A model generated the notes under the pieces. The model worked only from the letters and a program-made list of their open reading frames with translations. It had not been told where the DNA came from and made no database searches. The translations under genes and the position numbers were made by a program. A stretch of DNA of 64,000 nucleotides from Lutibacter sp. A64 (GTDB lineage: Bacteria > Bacteroidota > Bacteroidia > Flavobacteriales > Flavobacteriaceae): NCBI RefSeq assembly GCF_022429565.1, contig NZ_CP092487.1, forward strand, positions 3,242,001-3,306,000, written 5' to 3'. Positions 37,432 through 46,596 of the stretch are shown here, piece by piece (position 1 is the stretch's first letter; each line of letters starts with the position of its first letter).

Positions 37432-38769
37432 ATGAGAAGTGTGTTTTTATTTTTATTTTCAACTTTGTTGTTGTCTTGTTTGGGGCAAAAAAAACAAATT
37501 ACCAAACAACCTAATATTGTTATTATTGTAGCGGATGATTTAGGTTATGGAGATATTTCTAGTTTTGGAAACACTAAAATACAAACTCCAAATATTGATG
37601 CGTTGGCAACTACAGGTATTAAGTTTACAGATTTTCACTCTAATGGAGCAGTTTGTAGTCCCACAAGAGCAGCATTAATGACCGGTAAATACCAACAACG
37701 TACAGGAATTGAAGGAGTAGTAACGGCTAAAAGCCATAGAGATGTTGGTTTAAGTTTAGCACAAGTTACTATTGCCGAAGAACTAAGTAGCTATGGTTAT
37801 AATAGCGCTATGTTTGGTAAATGGCATCTTGGTTATGCAAAAGATTACAATCCATCTTTACAAGGATTTCACCAGTTTGAAGGATTTGTAAGTGGAAATA
37901 TAGATTACCATGCACATATAGATCAAGAAGGTTATTTAGATTGGTGGAAGAATGTAGAAATTAAAAATAGGGAAGGGTATTCAACAGATTTAATTACAGA
38001 AAATGGAGTTAAATTTATAAAAGATAATAGTTTACAAAAAACAGCCAAACCTTTTTTCCTCTACTTACCTCATGAAGCACCACATGGTCCTTACCAAAGA
38101 AGAATAGATAAAGTATTAAGAGAAGTTGGTAGTTCTATTACAAAACCAGTGGTTAAGGATAGTATTGCTTCTATTTATAAAGAAATGGTAGAAGTTATGG
38201 ATGAGGGTGTTGGTAAAATTATTAAAACGCTTAAAGAAACAGGACAGTTCGAAAATACAATTGTTATTTTCTTTTCAGATAATGGCGCTAATCATTTTGG
38301 AAATAATGGAGTTTTAAGAGGAGGAAAAGGAAGTGCTTATGAAGGGGGAAGTAGAGTGCCTGCAATGATTAGTTATCCTGCTATTATTAAAGATGCAATT
38401 GTAAGTGATCAAACTGTTTTAACTATGGATATTTTGCCTACATTATTAGATTTTATAGCGCAAAAGCCAAGTGCTAAAGATGTAGATGGAATAAGTATAA
38501 AAAACCATTTATTAAATCAAACAAAACTTCCTGAAAGAGATGTGTATTTTGGTTACGGAAGAAAAAGCTTTATTAGAAGTGGAGATTGGAAGTTGATTAA
38601 AACCCAATTAAAAGAAGGTTCTAAAATGGAACTTTATAACTTGTCGAACGATCTTAAAGAAAGAAATAATTTAAGTGAAGAAAAACCAGAATTGGTAGAA
38701 AAACTTCTAAAAAAATTAAGATTATGGGAAAATGAAGTTACAGAAGGAGTTGAAAAAATTTCAAAATAG
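37432..38769 (+). CDS. S1-family sulfatase lipoprotein with CSPTR motif
   Basis: Predicted glycan sulfatase, 445 residues, with lipobox LLSC (Cys16). ADDLGYGD lies at 34-41. The maturation motif reads CSPTR from Cys75, with Thr in place of the commoner Ser; the formylglycine-forming core C-x-P-x-R is intact. FFSDNGANHFGNNG near 282 and GSRVPAMISYP near 317 are usual for arylsulfatase A-like members. It is separated from the beta-helix gene by 48 bp, the largest gap inside the unit, and followed after 29 bp by a GH20 gene. Specificity is unknown. Confidence 0.88.
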   Translation: MRSVFLFLFSTLLLSCLGQKKQITKQPNIVIIVADDLGYGDISSFGNTKIQTPNIDALATTGIKFTDFHSNGAVCSPTRAALMTGKYQQRTGIEGVVTAKSHRDVGLSLAQVTIAEELSSYGYNSAMFGKWHLGYAKDYNPSLQGFHQFEGFVSGNIDYHAHIDQEGYLDWWKNVEIKNREGYSTDLITENGVKFIKDNSLQKTAKPFFLYLPHEAPHGPYQRRIDKVLREVGSSITKPVVKDSIASIYKEMVEVMDEGVGKIIKTLKETGQFENTIVIFFSDNGANHFGNNGVLRGGKGSAYEGGSRVPAMISYPAIIKDAIVSDQTVLTMDILPTLLDFIAQKPSAKDVDGISIKNHLLNQTKLPERDVYFGYGRKSFIRSGDWKLIKTQLKEGSKMELYNLSNDLKERNNLSEEKPELVEKLLKKLRLWENEVTEGVEKISK

Positions 38770-38798
38770 AAAACATTATAAAATATAAACTTAGAAGG

Positions 38799-41096
38799 AT
38801 GAGAAAACATATACTATTAATCTTGTTAACTGTACTTTTGGTGTCTTGTAAACAAACAAACCCATCGTTTAACAAAGAAGAAATATCAATACTTCCAAGA
38901 CCTTTAAATTTTCAATTAAATGAAGGTTCCTTTCAAATTGATGCAACTACAAAAATCATCCTTCAAAATGAAAGTCAACAAAAAGCTGTAAATTACTTAA
39001 AAGGTTTATTTAATAAAGCGGCGGGTTATAATTTAGAAGTGTTAAATATTACTACAAAATCAGCAATTGTTTTTGAAACAGTTGAAGGTTTAAAAATAGG
39101 AGCATATCAGCTAGTGGTAAATCCAACATCAATTTTAATAAAAGCTTCAGAAGAAAGCGGTTTTTTTAATGCTGTTCAAACCATTCGTCAATTATTGCCT
39201 GTTGTAATAGAAAATAAAGAAAAAACAACTGCAAATTGGTTTGTGCCAAGTGTAGTTATTGAAGATGAACCTCGATTTGAATGGAGAGGAATGCACATGG
39301 ATTTTAGCCGTCACTTTTTCAATATAGACGAAGTAAAATTTTTTTTAGACTATATGGCTTTGTATAAGTTAAATACCTATCATATGCATTTAACAGACGA
39401 TCAGGGTTGGAGAATTGAAATAAAAAAATATCCTTTATTAACAGAAAAAGGAGCTTGGAGAACACCAAATAATCAAGATACTCTTTGTATGAATAGAGCT
39501 GTTGAAAATAAACTCTATACTATTGATGAGTCTAACTTTAAAGAAATTGATGGAGAACGTAAATACGGTGGTTTTTTCACACAAGAACAAATTAAAGAGA
39601 TTGTTGCTTATGCAGATGAAAGATGTATTACTGTAATTCCAGAAATAGATATGCCTGGTCACTTTAAATCGGCTATAGATAATTATCCGTTTTTATCTTG
39701 TAACGAAGAATCTGGATGGGATACCGTTTTTACATACCCTACTTGTTTAGGAAAAGAAACTACTTATGAGTTTATGAAAAATGTGTTGAGCGAAGTTGTT
39801 GAATTGTTTCCGGCATCTTATGTTCATATAGGAGGTGATGAGGTAAATATTGCTTCTTGGGAAGTGTGCTCTCATTGTCAAAAAGCCATCAAAGAGAATA
39901 ACTTAAAAGATGAGCACGAATTGCAATCATTTTTTAATAGAGATATAGAGCAGTTTTTACAATCTAAAGGAAAACAATTTATGGGTTGGGATGAGATTGT
40001 AAGAGGTGGATTAACAAAAGACGCAAGTGTAATGTGGTGGAGAAATTGGGCTCCAGATGCTCCAAAAATTGCTGCAAAAAATGGAAATAATATTGTAGTT
40101 ACTACTACAGCAGCTTATTATTTCGATTATTTGAATGAAGGGAATCCTTTAGAAAGGGTATATAATTACGAGCCAATTCCAGCAGATTTTACCGAAGAAG
40201 AAGCAAGTAATATATTGGGAATACAAGCAAATTTATGGTCAGAAAGAATTCCTAGTTTTAAGCGCTTACAATATCAAGCATTTCCTCGATTTTTCGCTAT
40301 ATCAGAAAACGGTTGGGTTACGCAAGAAAAAGACTTTGAAAACTTCAATAAAAGAGTAACAACACAATACGATAGGTTAGATGCTTTAGGGGTGTATTAT
40401 TATATACCAACCGTAAAAGGATTGGATAGAGAAATTGCATTTGTAGATAGCGCTACTGTAAAGTTAAATTTAGCGTATGCGTTAGAGGGAACAGAAATAT
40501 ATTATACCTTAGATGGAAGTGTACCAACAAAAGCATCTTTAAAATACGAAACGCCATTTGTTGTAAAAGATACTATTGAAATAAAAGCACGTGCTTATAG
40601 AGGAAATATTTATAACGACTTAATCTCTACAAAAGTAATTCGTAAAAATTATATCGAATCTGTACAAACTACCACTAATGAAAAAGGATTAAAGCAATGG
40701 ATACTTAAAGGAAAATTTAAAAATGTAGATGATGTTAAAACACCTACAACAACTAATTATACAAAAGTAGATGGTATTGCCTTAGGAAATTTAAAAAATG
40801 AGAAAAGATTTTCTGTAGTTTATAAAGGATATTTTAATGCTGAAAAAGATGGGATTTATGAGTTTGAAACAAGATCTGATGGCGGTGATTTATTATTTAT
40901 TGGAGATGAAACAATAGTTGATAATAGTGGTTGGCACGGACCTAGAAAACGTTATGGTAAAGTAGCTTTAAAACAAGGCTTGCATCCAATAACTATTAAA
41001 TACAGACCAAGTGACAATCCAAGAGTTATTGAAGTTAAGTATGGTTTGCAAGGAGAAACGTTGAAGTCAATTAATAGTTCAGTTACCAGTTTTTAA
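38799..41096 (+). CDS. GH20 beta-N-acetylhexosaminidase lipoprotein with C-terminal PA14 domain
   Basis: Fourth GH20 enzyme, with lipobox LVSC (Cys17). The barrel shows MHLTDDQGWR near 195 and the catalytic pair D347-E348 in HIGGDE. A chitobiase-type domain (YYTLDGSVPTKASLKYET) lies near 570. It is followed by a PA14 module (about 630-755: YFNAEKDGIYEFETRSDGG and ETIVDNSGWHG), which is unusual on GH20 and echoes the PA14 insertions of the two GH3 proteins. The total of 765 residues is full length. PA14 may hold a glycan chain near the active site (inference). It is followed by a 45-bp gap and a GH78 gene. Confidence 0.91.
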   Translation: MRKHILLILLTVLLVSCKQTNPSFNKEEISILPRPLNFQLNEGSFQIDATTKIILQNESQQKAVNYLKGLFNKAAGYNLEVLNITTKSAIVFETVEGLKIGAYQLVVNPTSILIKASEESGFFNAVQTIRQLLPVVIENKEKTTANWFVPSVVIEDEPRFEWRGMHMDFSRHFFNIDEVKFFLDYMALYKLNTYHMHLTDDQGWRIEIKKYPLLTEKGAWRTPNNQDTLCMNRAVENKLYTIDESNFKEIDGERKYGGFFTQEQIKEIVAYADERCITVIPEIDMPGHFKSAIDNYPFLSCNEESGWDTVFTYPTCLGKETTYEFMKNVLSEVVELFPASYVHIGGDEVNIASWEVCSHCQKAIKENNLKDEHELQSFFNRDIEQFLQSKGKQFMGWDEIVRGGLTKDASVMWWRNWAPDAPKIAAKNGNNIVVTTTAAYYFDYLNEGNPLERVYNYEPIPADFTEEEASNILGIQANLWSERIPSFKRLQYQAFPRFFAISENGWVTQEKDFENFNKRVTTQYDRLDALGVYYYIPTVKGLDREIAFVDSATVKLNLAYALEGTEIYYTLDGSVPTKASLKYETPFVVKDTIEIKARAYRGNIYNDLISTKVIRKNYIESVQTTTNEKGLKQWILKGKFKNVDDVKTPTTTNYTKVDGIALGNLKNEKRFSVVYKGYFNAEKDGIYEFETRSDGGDLLFIGDETIVDNSGWHGPRKRYGKVALKQGLHPITIKYRPSDNPRVIEVKYGLQGETLKSINSSVTSF

Positions 41097-41141
41097 ACCT
41101 TTTTTAAGTATACGTAAATCAACTGTATTAAATTAATTATA

Positions 41142-43355
41142 ATGGTTAGGTCTTATAAAATGAAATATTATAATCAGATTATTCTGCTTTTATTTAGTTG
41201 TATGTTTTTACTTTTTAGTTGTAAATCTAATTATGGAATAGAAGATGAAGAAAATAGGCCTACTGGTTTATCAGTAGAATTTATAAGACAACCAGAAACT
41301 GTTTTAATAATAGATCAAAAACCTGAATTTTCTTGGGAATTACCAAAAACTGCAGTTAAGCAGTTGTCGTATCAAATTTTAATAGCTTCTTCTTTAGAAT
41401 TGATTGAAAATAACAAAGGAGATGTTTGGGATTCAAGAAAAATAGTGAGCGGTCAATCTATAAATATAGAGTTTGAAGGAGCTCCATTAGAGGTTGGTAA
41501 AACCTATTTTTGGAAGGTGAAAATATGGGATGCAGCAAATAAAGAGAGCCTTTACTCAAAATTTCAAAGCTTTAGAATAGGAGCAAAAGAAAATATAATA
41601 ACTAGTGCAAATAGTTTTCAAATAGAAAGTTTAAAACCTGTAAAATTTCAAAAGTTAAATGCTGATTCATATTTTATAGATTTTGGTAAAGCTGCGTTTG
41701 CAACACTAGAATTTAACTATAAAACAACAAAAAAAGATACACTTGTTTTTCATATTGGAGAGCAACTTGTAGAAAATAGAATAAACAGAAAACCTAAAGG
41801 AACTATTCGGTATCAAAAAATTAAAGTTCCTGTAAATCCAGAACAAAAGAAATATACTTTATCTATAAAGCCAGATAAAAGAAATACAAAACCTGTAGCT
41901 ATAAAATTACCAGATTCGTTTCCTGTTTTAATGCCTTTTAGATATGTTGAGATAGAAAATTCAAAAGGAGATTTACAATTAAAAGATTTTACTCAAATTG
42001 CATATTTTAGCTATTGGGAAGATAATACAAGTCATTTTGAAAGTTCTAATCCAATTTTAAATCAAGTTTGGGATTTATGTAAATACTCTATTAAAGCAAC
42101 CACATTTGCGGGTTTATATGTTGATGGCGACAGAGAACGTATTCCTTATGAAGCCGACGCTTATTTAAATCAATTAAGTCATTATACTACCGATAGAGAA
42201 TATGCAATGGCAAGACAAACATTAGAATATTTTATGGAACATCCAACATGGCCAACAGAATGGCAACTTCATGTGGCATTAATGTTCCAAGCCGATTATA
42301 TGTATACCGGAAACACGGAACTTATTGAGAAATATTATGAAGACTTAAAGCATAAAACCTTAGTAGAATTAAAGCGAGAAGATGGATTGATAAGTTCTGA
42401 TAAAGCTACTCCGGAATTCATGAGAAAATTAGGATTTAAAAATCCGAAAGATAAGTTGAAAGACATTGTAGATTGGCCACCAGCACAAAAAGATACCGGT
42501 TGGAAACTAGCAACAAAAGAAGGGGAGCGAGATGGTTTTGTTTTTAAACCAATTAATACTGTTATTAATAGTTTGTACTATAGAAATCTAGAAATTATGG
42601 CAGAATTTGCTGAAATTTTAGGTAAGACAGACGAAGCTAAAATGTACGAACAATTAGCAATACAAGTAAAGGAATCTATTAATAATAAGTTGTTTAATGC
42701 TAGTATAGGAGCTTATATAGATGGTGAAGGTACAAACCATGCCTCTCTTCATTCAAATATGATGGCATTGGCTTTTAATATAGTTCCAGAAAAAAATATT
42801 GAATCGGTTGTAACTTTTATTAAAAGTAGGGGAATGGCTTGCAGTGTTTACGGTGCGCAGTATTTGTTAGAAGCATTATACAATGCAAATGAAAGCGACT
42901 ATGCTTTAGAATTAATGACTGCTACCCACGATAGAAGTTGGTACAATATGATTAAAATTGGATCTACAATTACACTGGAAGCTTGGGATATGAAATATAA
43001 ACCAAATGCCGATTGGAACCATGCTTGGGGAGCGGCACCAGCTAATATTATTCCAAGGTATTTATGGGGAATTCAACCTAAAACACCAGGGTATGCAGTT
43101 GCAAAAATAAAACCGCAATTAAAAAACTTAAAATCAAGTTCTATTGTTGTTCCAACTTTAAGAGGACAAATTAAAGCTACTTATATTTTACAAGATAAAA
43201 TTGAAAGATACATTATAGATATTCCTGCTAATATGAATGTTGAATTTGTGGTAAAACCAACTTCAAAAGTAAAAGTGAATAATGAAATTAAATCGAGTAA
43301 ACTTGGAGTTATTTACTTAGAAGCGGGTAATAATATTGTAGAAATAATTAATTAA
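41142..43355 (+). CDS. GH78-type alpha-L-rhamnosidase lipoprotein, compact
   Basis: Predicted inverting exo-alpha-L-rhamnosidase. The first ATG is at 41142; the ATG at 41160 gives a tighter lipoprotein signal ending LFSC and may be the real start. An Ig-like N-domain (PEFSWELPKTAVKQLSYQIL near 70 onward) precedes an alpha/alpha-barrel with the conserved GLYVDGDRERIPYEAD near 324-339, which includes the likely general acid Glu332. Later landmarks are WPTEWQLHVALM near 370 and HAWGAAPANIIPRYLWG near 627. At 737 residues it is shorter than most GH78 enzymes (commonly 900-1100) and appears to lack a jelly-roll domain. The adjacent kinase and aldolase, which look rhamnulose-type, could serve rhamnose as well as fucose. 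Confidence 0.85.
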   Translation: MVRSYKMKYYNQIILLLFSCMFLLFSCKSNYGIEDEENRPTGLSVEFIRQPETVLIIDQKPEFSWELPKTAVKQLSYQILIASSLELIENNKGDVWDSRKIVSGQSINIEFEGAPLEVGKTYFWKVKIWDAANKESLYSKFQSFRIGAKENIITSANSFQIESLKPVKFQKLNADSYFIDFGKAAFATLEFNYKTTKKDTLVFHIGEQLVENRINRKPKGTIRYQKIKVPVNPEQKKYTLSIKPDKRNTKPVAIKLPDSFPVLMPFRYVEIENSKGDLQLKDFTQIAYFSYWEDNTSHFESSNPILNQVWDLCKYSIKATTFAGLYVDGDRERIPYEADAYLNQLSHYTTDREYAMARQTLEYFMEHPTWPTEWQLHVALMFQADYMYTGNTELIEKYYEDLKHKTLVELKREDGLISSDKATPEFMRKLGFKNPKDKLKDIVDWPPAQKDTGWKLATKEGERDGFVFKPINTVINSLYYRNLEIMAEFAEILGKTDEAKMYEQLAIQVKESINNKLFNASIGAYIDGEGTNHASLHSNMMALAFNIVPEKNIESVVTFIKSRGMACSVYGAQYLLEALYNANESDYALELMTATHDRSWYNMIKIGSTITLEAWDMKYKPNADWNHAWGAAPANIIPRYLWGIQPKTPGYAVAKIKPQLKNLKSSSIVVPTLRGQIKATYILQDKIERYIIDIPANMNVEFVVKPTSKVKVNNEIKSSKLGVIYLEAGNNIVEIIN

Positions 43356-43365
43356 AAAAAGAGTA

Positions 43366-45033
43366 ATGAGCAAATTAAATTTACTTAAAAATTCAGCATT
43401 AATAGTTTTTGTATTTATAAGTGTTTTAGCAACTAAGGTTATTGGTCAAAATATTATTTCTAATCCTTTAATTTTAGATATGGTGCATCATAACCCTGGT
43501 GAAACACCGTATGATTCTAAATATAATGATCCAGCAGTAATTAAAGAAATGGGATATAATGGTAAGGTATATTTCCTTTTTGAATCTCCTGCGTTAGCCA
43601 TTAATTGGGAATCTGTAGATGCAGCTATTTTACCAAAAGGTACAGAAGATAGAAAATGGGTTGATGCAAAAGCAGCACAAATAAAAAAAATGCATGCAGC
43701 TTGTAAAGCCGAAGATATAGCTATTTATGCAATGTCTGATCTTGTTTTGTTTCCTAAACGATTAATTGAAAAATATAACATTGAAAAAACTTTTGGAAAC
43801 CCGAATGATGCATTAACAGAAAAGCTGATTCGTGCTCAAATTAATGAGATGTTTGATCAGTTTCCAGATCTTGATGGATTGGTAGTGCGTATTGGAGAAA
43901 CGTATCTGCACGATGCGCCATATCATAAAGGAGCAATTAATGATAAAACAAGTCCACAAAAAACAATAATCCCGTTAATAAATATCTTAAAGGAAGAAAT
44001 TTGTGAAAAAAGAGACAAGCAACTTATTTTTCGTACTTGGGGTGCATTTGATAGAAATATGGACGATTATATGGCTGTAAGTAATGCTATAGAGCCACAT
44101 AAAAATTTAATAATTAGTATAAAACATGTTGAAGGTGATTTTCATAGATCAAATGAATTTAGTAAAGTTATTGGTCAAGGGCGTCATCGTCAAATTATTG
44201 AAATTCAATCTGCTCGCGAGTATGAAGGAAAAGGAGCATATCCAAATTATATTGCCAATGGTGTAATTGATGGTTTTGAAGAGCATGCTAATATGCCAGA
44301 AGCACAAATTAATAGTTTAAGTGAGTTTGTAGAAAAAAAACCAGAATTATATGCCGGCGTATGGACTTGGTCTCGTGGTGGAGGATGGGATGGTCCATAT
44401 ATAAAAGATGAAATGTGGTGCGATTTAAATTCTTGGGTAATGGCACAATGGGGACAAAATACCGATAAAAGTGAAGCATTTATTTTTAACAGATATGCCA
44501 CAGAGCGTTTAGGTTTAAAAGGTGATGATGTTGCTAAATTTAGAAAGTTATGTTTGCTTTCGGCTGAAGCAGTAGTTAGAGGTAGAAATAGTACGTATAG
44601 AGATATGAATCCGTGGTGGACAAGAGATCAAGGTATTGCATGGCCAATGGTAGTTAAAGGTACTAATGAACAAAAGAGAAACCTAGTGCAAAAGGATGAA
44701 GCAATTGCAAAATGGAAAGAAATTGTTAAGTTGGCAAAATCAATTCATTGGCAAAATAAAGCAACTAAAAACCATGTAGTTGGGTCTTCAAAATATGGTT
44801 TAAGACTGTATGAAATATATAGAACACTTATTTATATGAAATATGCAGACGATAATGGAAATGGTAAAGACGTTCAAAAATGGATTAAAGCATACGATAA
44901 AGCTTGGAAGAATTATAACAAGCTTGCAAAAAAATATAGTAGTATAGCAACTCTATATACGCAAGATTATGAGCGTCATATAGCAAATAATGCAAATCGT
45001 AAAGTAAATAAATTAAGAGCGCAGGATAAGTAG
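43366..45033 (+). CDS. Unassigned secreted protein, possible TIM-barrel glycoside hydrolase
   Basis: I cannot place this 555-residue protein in a named family. A signal peptide ends TKVIGQ. Features that suggest a retaining-type barrel are LVVRIGETYLHDAP near 172, FRTWGAF near 220, SIKHVEGDFH near 252, IIEIQSAREYEG near 280 and WTWSRGGGWDGPYIKDEMW near 331. These include several conserved-looking acidic residues at strand ends and an aromatic-rich loop like a sugar platform. The overall pattern loosely recalls alpha-glucuronidase-type barrels, but I would not assign one. It is the last gene of the 22-gene unit, 10 bp after GH78, and is followed by a strong terminator. As no recognised endo-acting enzyme is present, this is the best candidate for a backbone-cleaving or new exo-activity. 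Confidence 0.6.
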   Translation: MSKLNLLKNSALIVFVFISVLATKVIGQNIISNPLILDMVHHNPGETPYDSKYNDPAVIKEMGYNGKVYFLFESPALAINWESVDAAILPKGTEDRKWVDAKAAQIKKMHAACKAEDIAIYAMSDLVLFPKRLIEKYNIEKTFGNPNDALTEKLIRAQINEMFDQFPDLDGLVVRIGETYLHDAPYHKGAINDKTSPQKTIIPLINILKEEICEKRDKQLIFRTWGAFDRNMDDYMAVSNAIEPHKNLIISIKHVEGDFHRSNEFSKVIGQGRHRQIIEIQSAREYEGKGAYPNYIANGVIDGFEEHANMPEAQINSLSEFVEKKPELYAGVWTWSRGGGWDGPYIKDEMWCDLNSWVMAQWGQNTDKSEAFIFNRYATERLGLKGDDVAKFRKLCLLSAEAVVRGRNSTYRDMNPWWTRDQGIAWPMVVKGTNEQKRNLVQKDEAIAKWKEIVKLAKSIHWQNKATKNHVVGSSKYGLRLYEIYRTLIYMKYADDNGNGKDVQKWIKAYDKAWKNYNKLAKKYSSIATLYTQDYERHIANNANRKVNKLRAQDK

Positions 45034-45064
45034 TTTTTATTGTTATAACTTTCTATTTTAGAAT

Positions 45065-45106
45065 AAAAACCAGGGTTTAATTTTTTAAAATTGAACCCTG
45101 GTTTTT
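45065..45106. terminator. Strong bidirectional intrinsic terminator
   Basis: A 20-nt arm at 45065-45084 pairs with 45087-45106 with a single G-T wobble, forming a GC-core stem (ccaggg/ccctgg) flanked by A-run and T-run, so it works on both strands. It lies between the end of the 22-gene plus-strand unit and the end of the minus-strand kinase gene. Confidence 0.92.
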
Positions 45107-45139
45107 AATTTGTACTTTTTTTTAGAGAGGTATTTGTTT

Positions 45140-46447
45140 TCAGTTTAAATACTTCTTCATTAATAAAGCTGCACCTAAAGCACTTTCATTTTTACAGTTT
45201 GAAATTTTAATTTCAAGATTGTTTTTTAGTAGTTTTAGAAGCTTGATAAATATTTTATTTTTATTGAATCCTCCCGAAATAAATACTTTTGAAATGTCTG
45301 CGTTTTTATCTGAAATTAGTTGAATACCGTTAATTACTTTTTTTGATATTTCGTATACTAATTGGTAATAAGCTGCTTCATACGAAGTAAAATTCTTCAA
45401 ATATTCTGGGTGAGCTTCAAAATCTGTATCTATACCTTCTGATAAAAATACGCGAGCATTTTTTTGCACTAATTCTTCACAGAGAGTTGTGTTTAAAACA
45501 AGATCTAAATGTGTGTCGATACTTACCTTAAAATAGTCGCTTAAAGCTTTTAAATACACTTCGTGTATTCTTCCTAAAAATTGCATAGAAGACTTTATTT
45601 GTTGCTTTTCAGGAGTCATAAAACACAAGCAATTATTTTTAAGTTGGTGTTGTGTTAGTACTTCTTTACTAAATGGATTCATAGCAATAATCCACGTGCC
45701 AGTTGATAATAATATAAAATCTTTTTCTTTTTCCAATAAAGGAATTATAGATGAAGAGCTGTCGTGCATACCAGAACCTACAGCTATTTTTTCTTCATTT
45801 ATTTCAGTAATAATAGCTTCATTTCCTTTGCAAGGTGTTGGTAAGTTTATGTTTTCATCTTTTAACCAACTATGATATTGCATTGTGTCAAAATCCCAAG
45901 TTGCAGTATGTGCACCAACAGATGTATAATCTGCTGTAATTTTTTTTGTAAATAAATAGCTTAAATACTGTGGATAGTGTAAAATGGCATCAACTTGTTT
46001 CCAAATTTCTGGTTTGTGTTTTTTAATCCAAAGCATTTGTAAACCAGTATTTAGCATACCATAAACAGGTGAAGCTGTTTTTCTTGAAAATTCATCAGTT
46101 CCTCCGTTGTTTTGATAAAGGGTTTCGTAATCTTTTAAATCTAAATTTTTTAGATAATTGTATAAAGGTGTTATACGTCTTCCTTCTTTATCTAGGTAAA
46201 TTAAAGAAGCACCATGCGTTGTAAAATTGATAGCTTTTATTTTAAAATCCCCTTTTTTTTGAATATTAGAAATCTGATTTTTAATCCAGTTTTCAATTGC
46301 TACAATATCATCACAAGGAAAACCATCATCGTCAATTATTTCATCAAATTGAGTTGAATTTTGAAATACTACTTCAAAACTTTCATCAAACAAAAATATT
46401 TTTTTATTTGTTTTTCCTATATCAATAATTGCTATAACTTTTTTCAT
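45140..46447 (-). CDS. FGGY-family carbohydrate kinase, probable L-fuculokinase
   Basis: ATP-dependent kinase predicted to phosphorylate L-fuculose (possibly also L-rhamnulose) at C1 in the cytoplasm. The phosphate-1 loop IIDIGKTNKK starts the protein, STGTWIIAMNPF near 250 is the second ATPase motif, and ISGGFNKNKIF near 390 the adenosine motif. The 435 residues are a little short for the family. It follows fucI on the minus strand after a 149-bp gap with a strong hairpin, so expression may be lower than that of fucI or depend on read-through. The fucose assignment rests on the neighbours, not on a residue-level signature. Confidence 0.8.
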   Translation of the reverse strand: MKKVIAIIDIGKTNKKIFLFDESFEVVFQNSTQFDEIIDDDGFPCDDIVAIENWIKNQISNIQKKGDFKIKAINFTTHGASLIYLDKEGRRITPLYNYLKNLDLKDYETLYQNNGGTDEFSRKTASPVYGMLNTGLQMLWIKKHKPEIWKQVDAILHYPQYLSYLFTKKITADYTSVGAHTATWDFDTMQYHSWLKDENINLPTPCKGNEAIITEINEEKIAVGSGMHDSSSSIIPLLEKEKDFILLSTGTWIIAMNPFSKEVLTQHQLKNNCLCFMTPEKQQIKSSMQFLGRIHEVYLKALSDYFKVSIDTHLDLVLNTTLCEELVQKNARVFLSEGIDTDFEAHPEYLKNFTSYEAAYYQLVYEISKKVINGIQLISDKNADISKVFISGGFNKNKIFIKLLKLLKNNLEIKISNCKNESALGAALLMKKYLN

Positions 46448-46476
46448 CTGTATTGAAAATTTAGATATGAAAAGCC

Positions 46477-46511
46477 TTCCTAATAATTTTTAAACTAAAA
46501 ATTATTAGGAA
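46477..46511 (-). terminator. 15-bp perfect hairpin between fucI and the kinase gene
   Basis: ttcctaataattttt (46477-46491) and aaaaattattaggaa (46497-46511) form a perfect 15-bp stem with a 5-nt loop. It lies after fucI in the minus-strand transcript and may be a partial terminator or an mRNA 3'-end stabiliser. The stem is AT-rich, so full termination is uncertain. Confidence 0.6.
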
Positions 46512-46596
46512 AAGCTTTAACAATATTATAAAAAGAATATGGTGATTAAATCAGACAATTATAATTAAACCAGTTCTTCTTAATATATTTAATTAT

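Noticed and set aside
43366-45033. Assignment as an alpha-glucuronidase (GH67/GH115)
   Set aside because: The resemblance is limited to general barrel-like acidic and aromatic motifs and is too weak to name a family.
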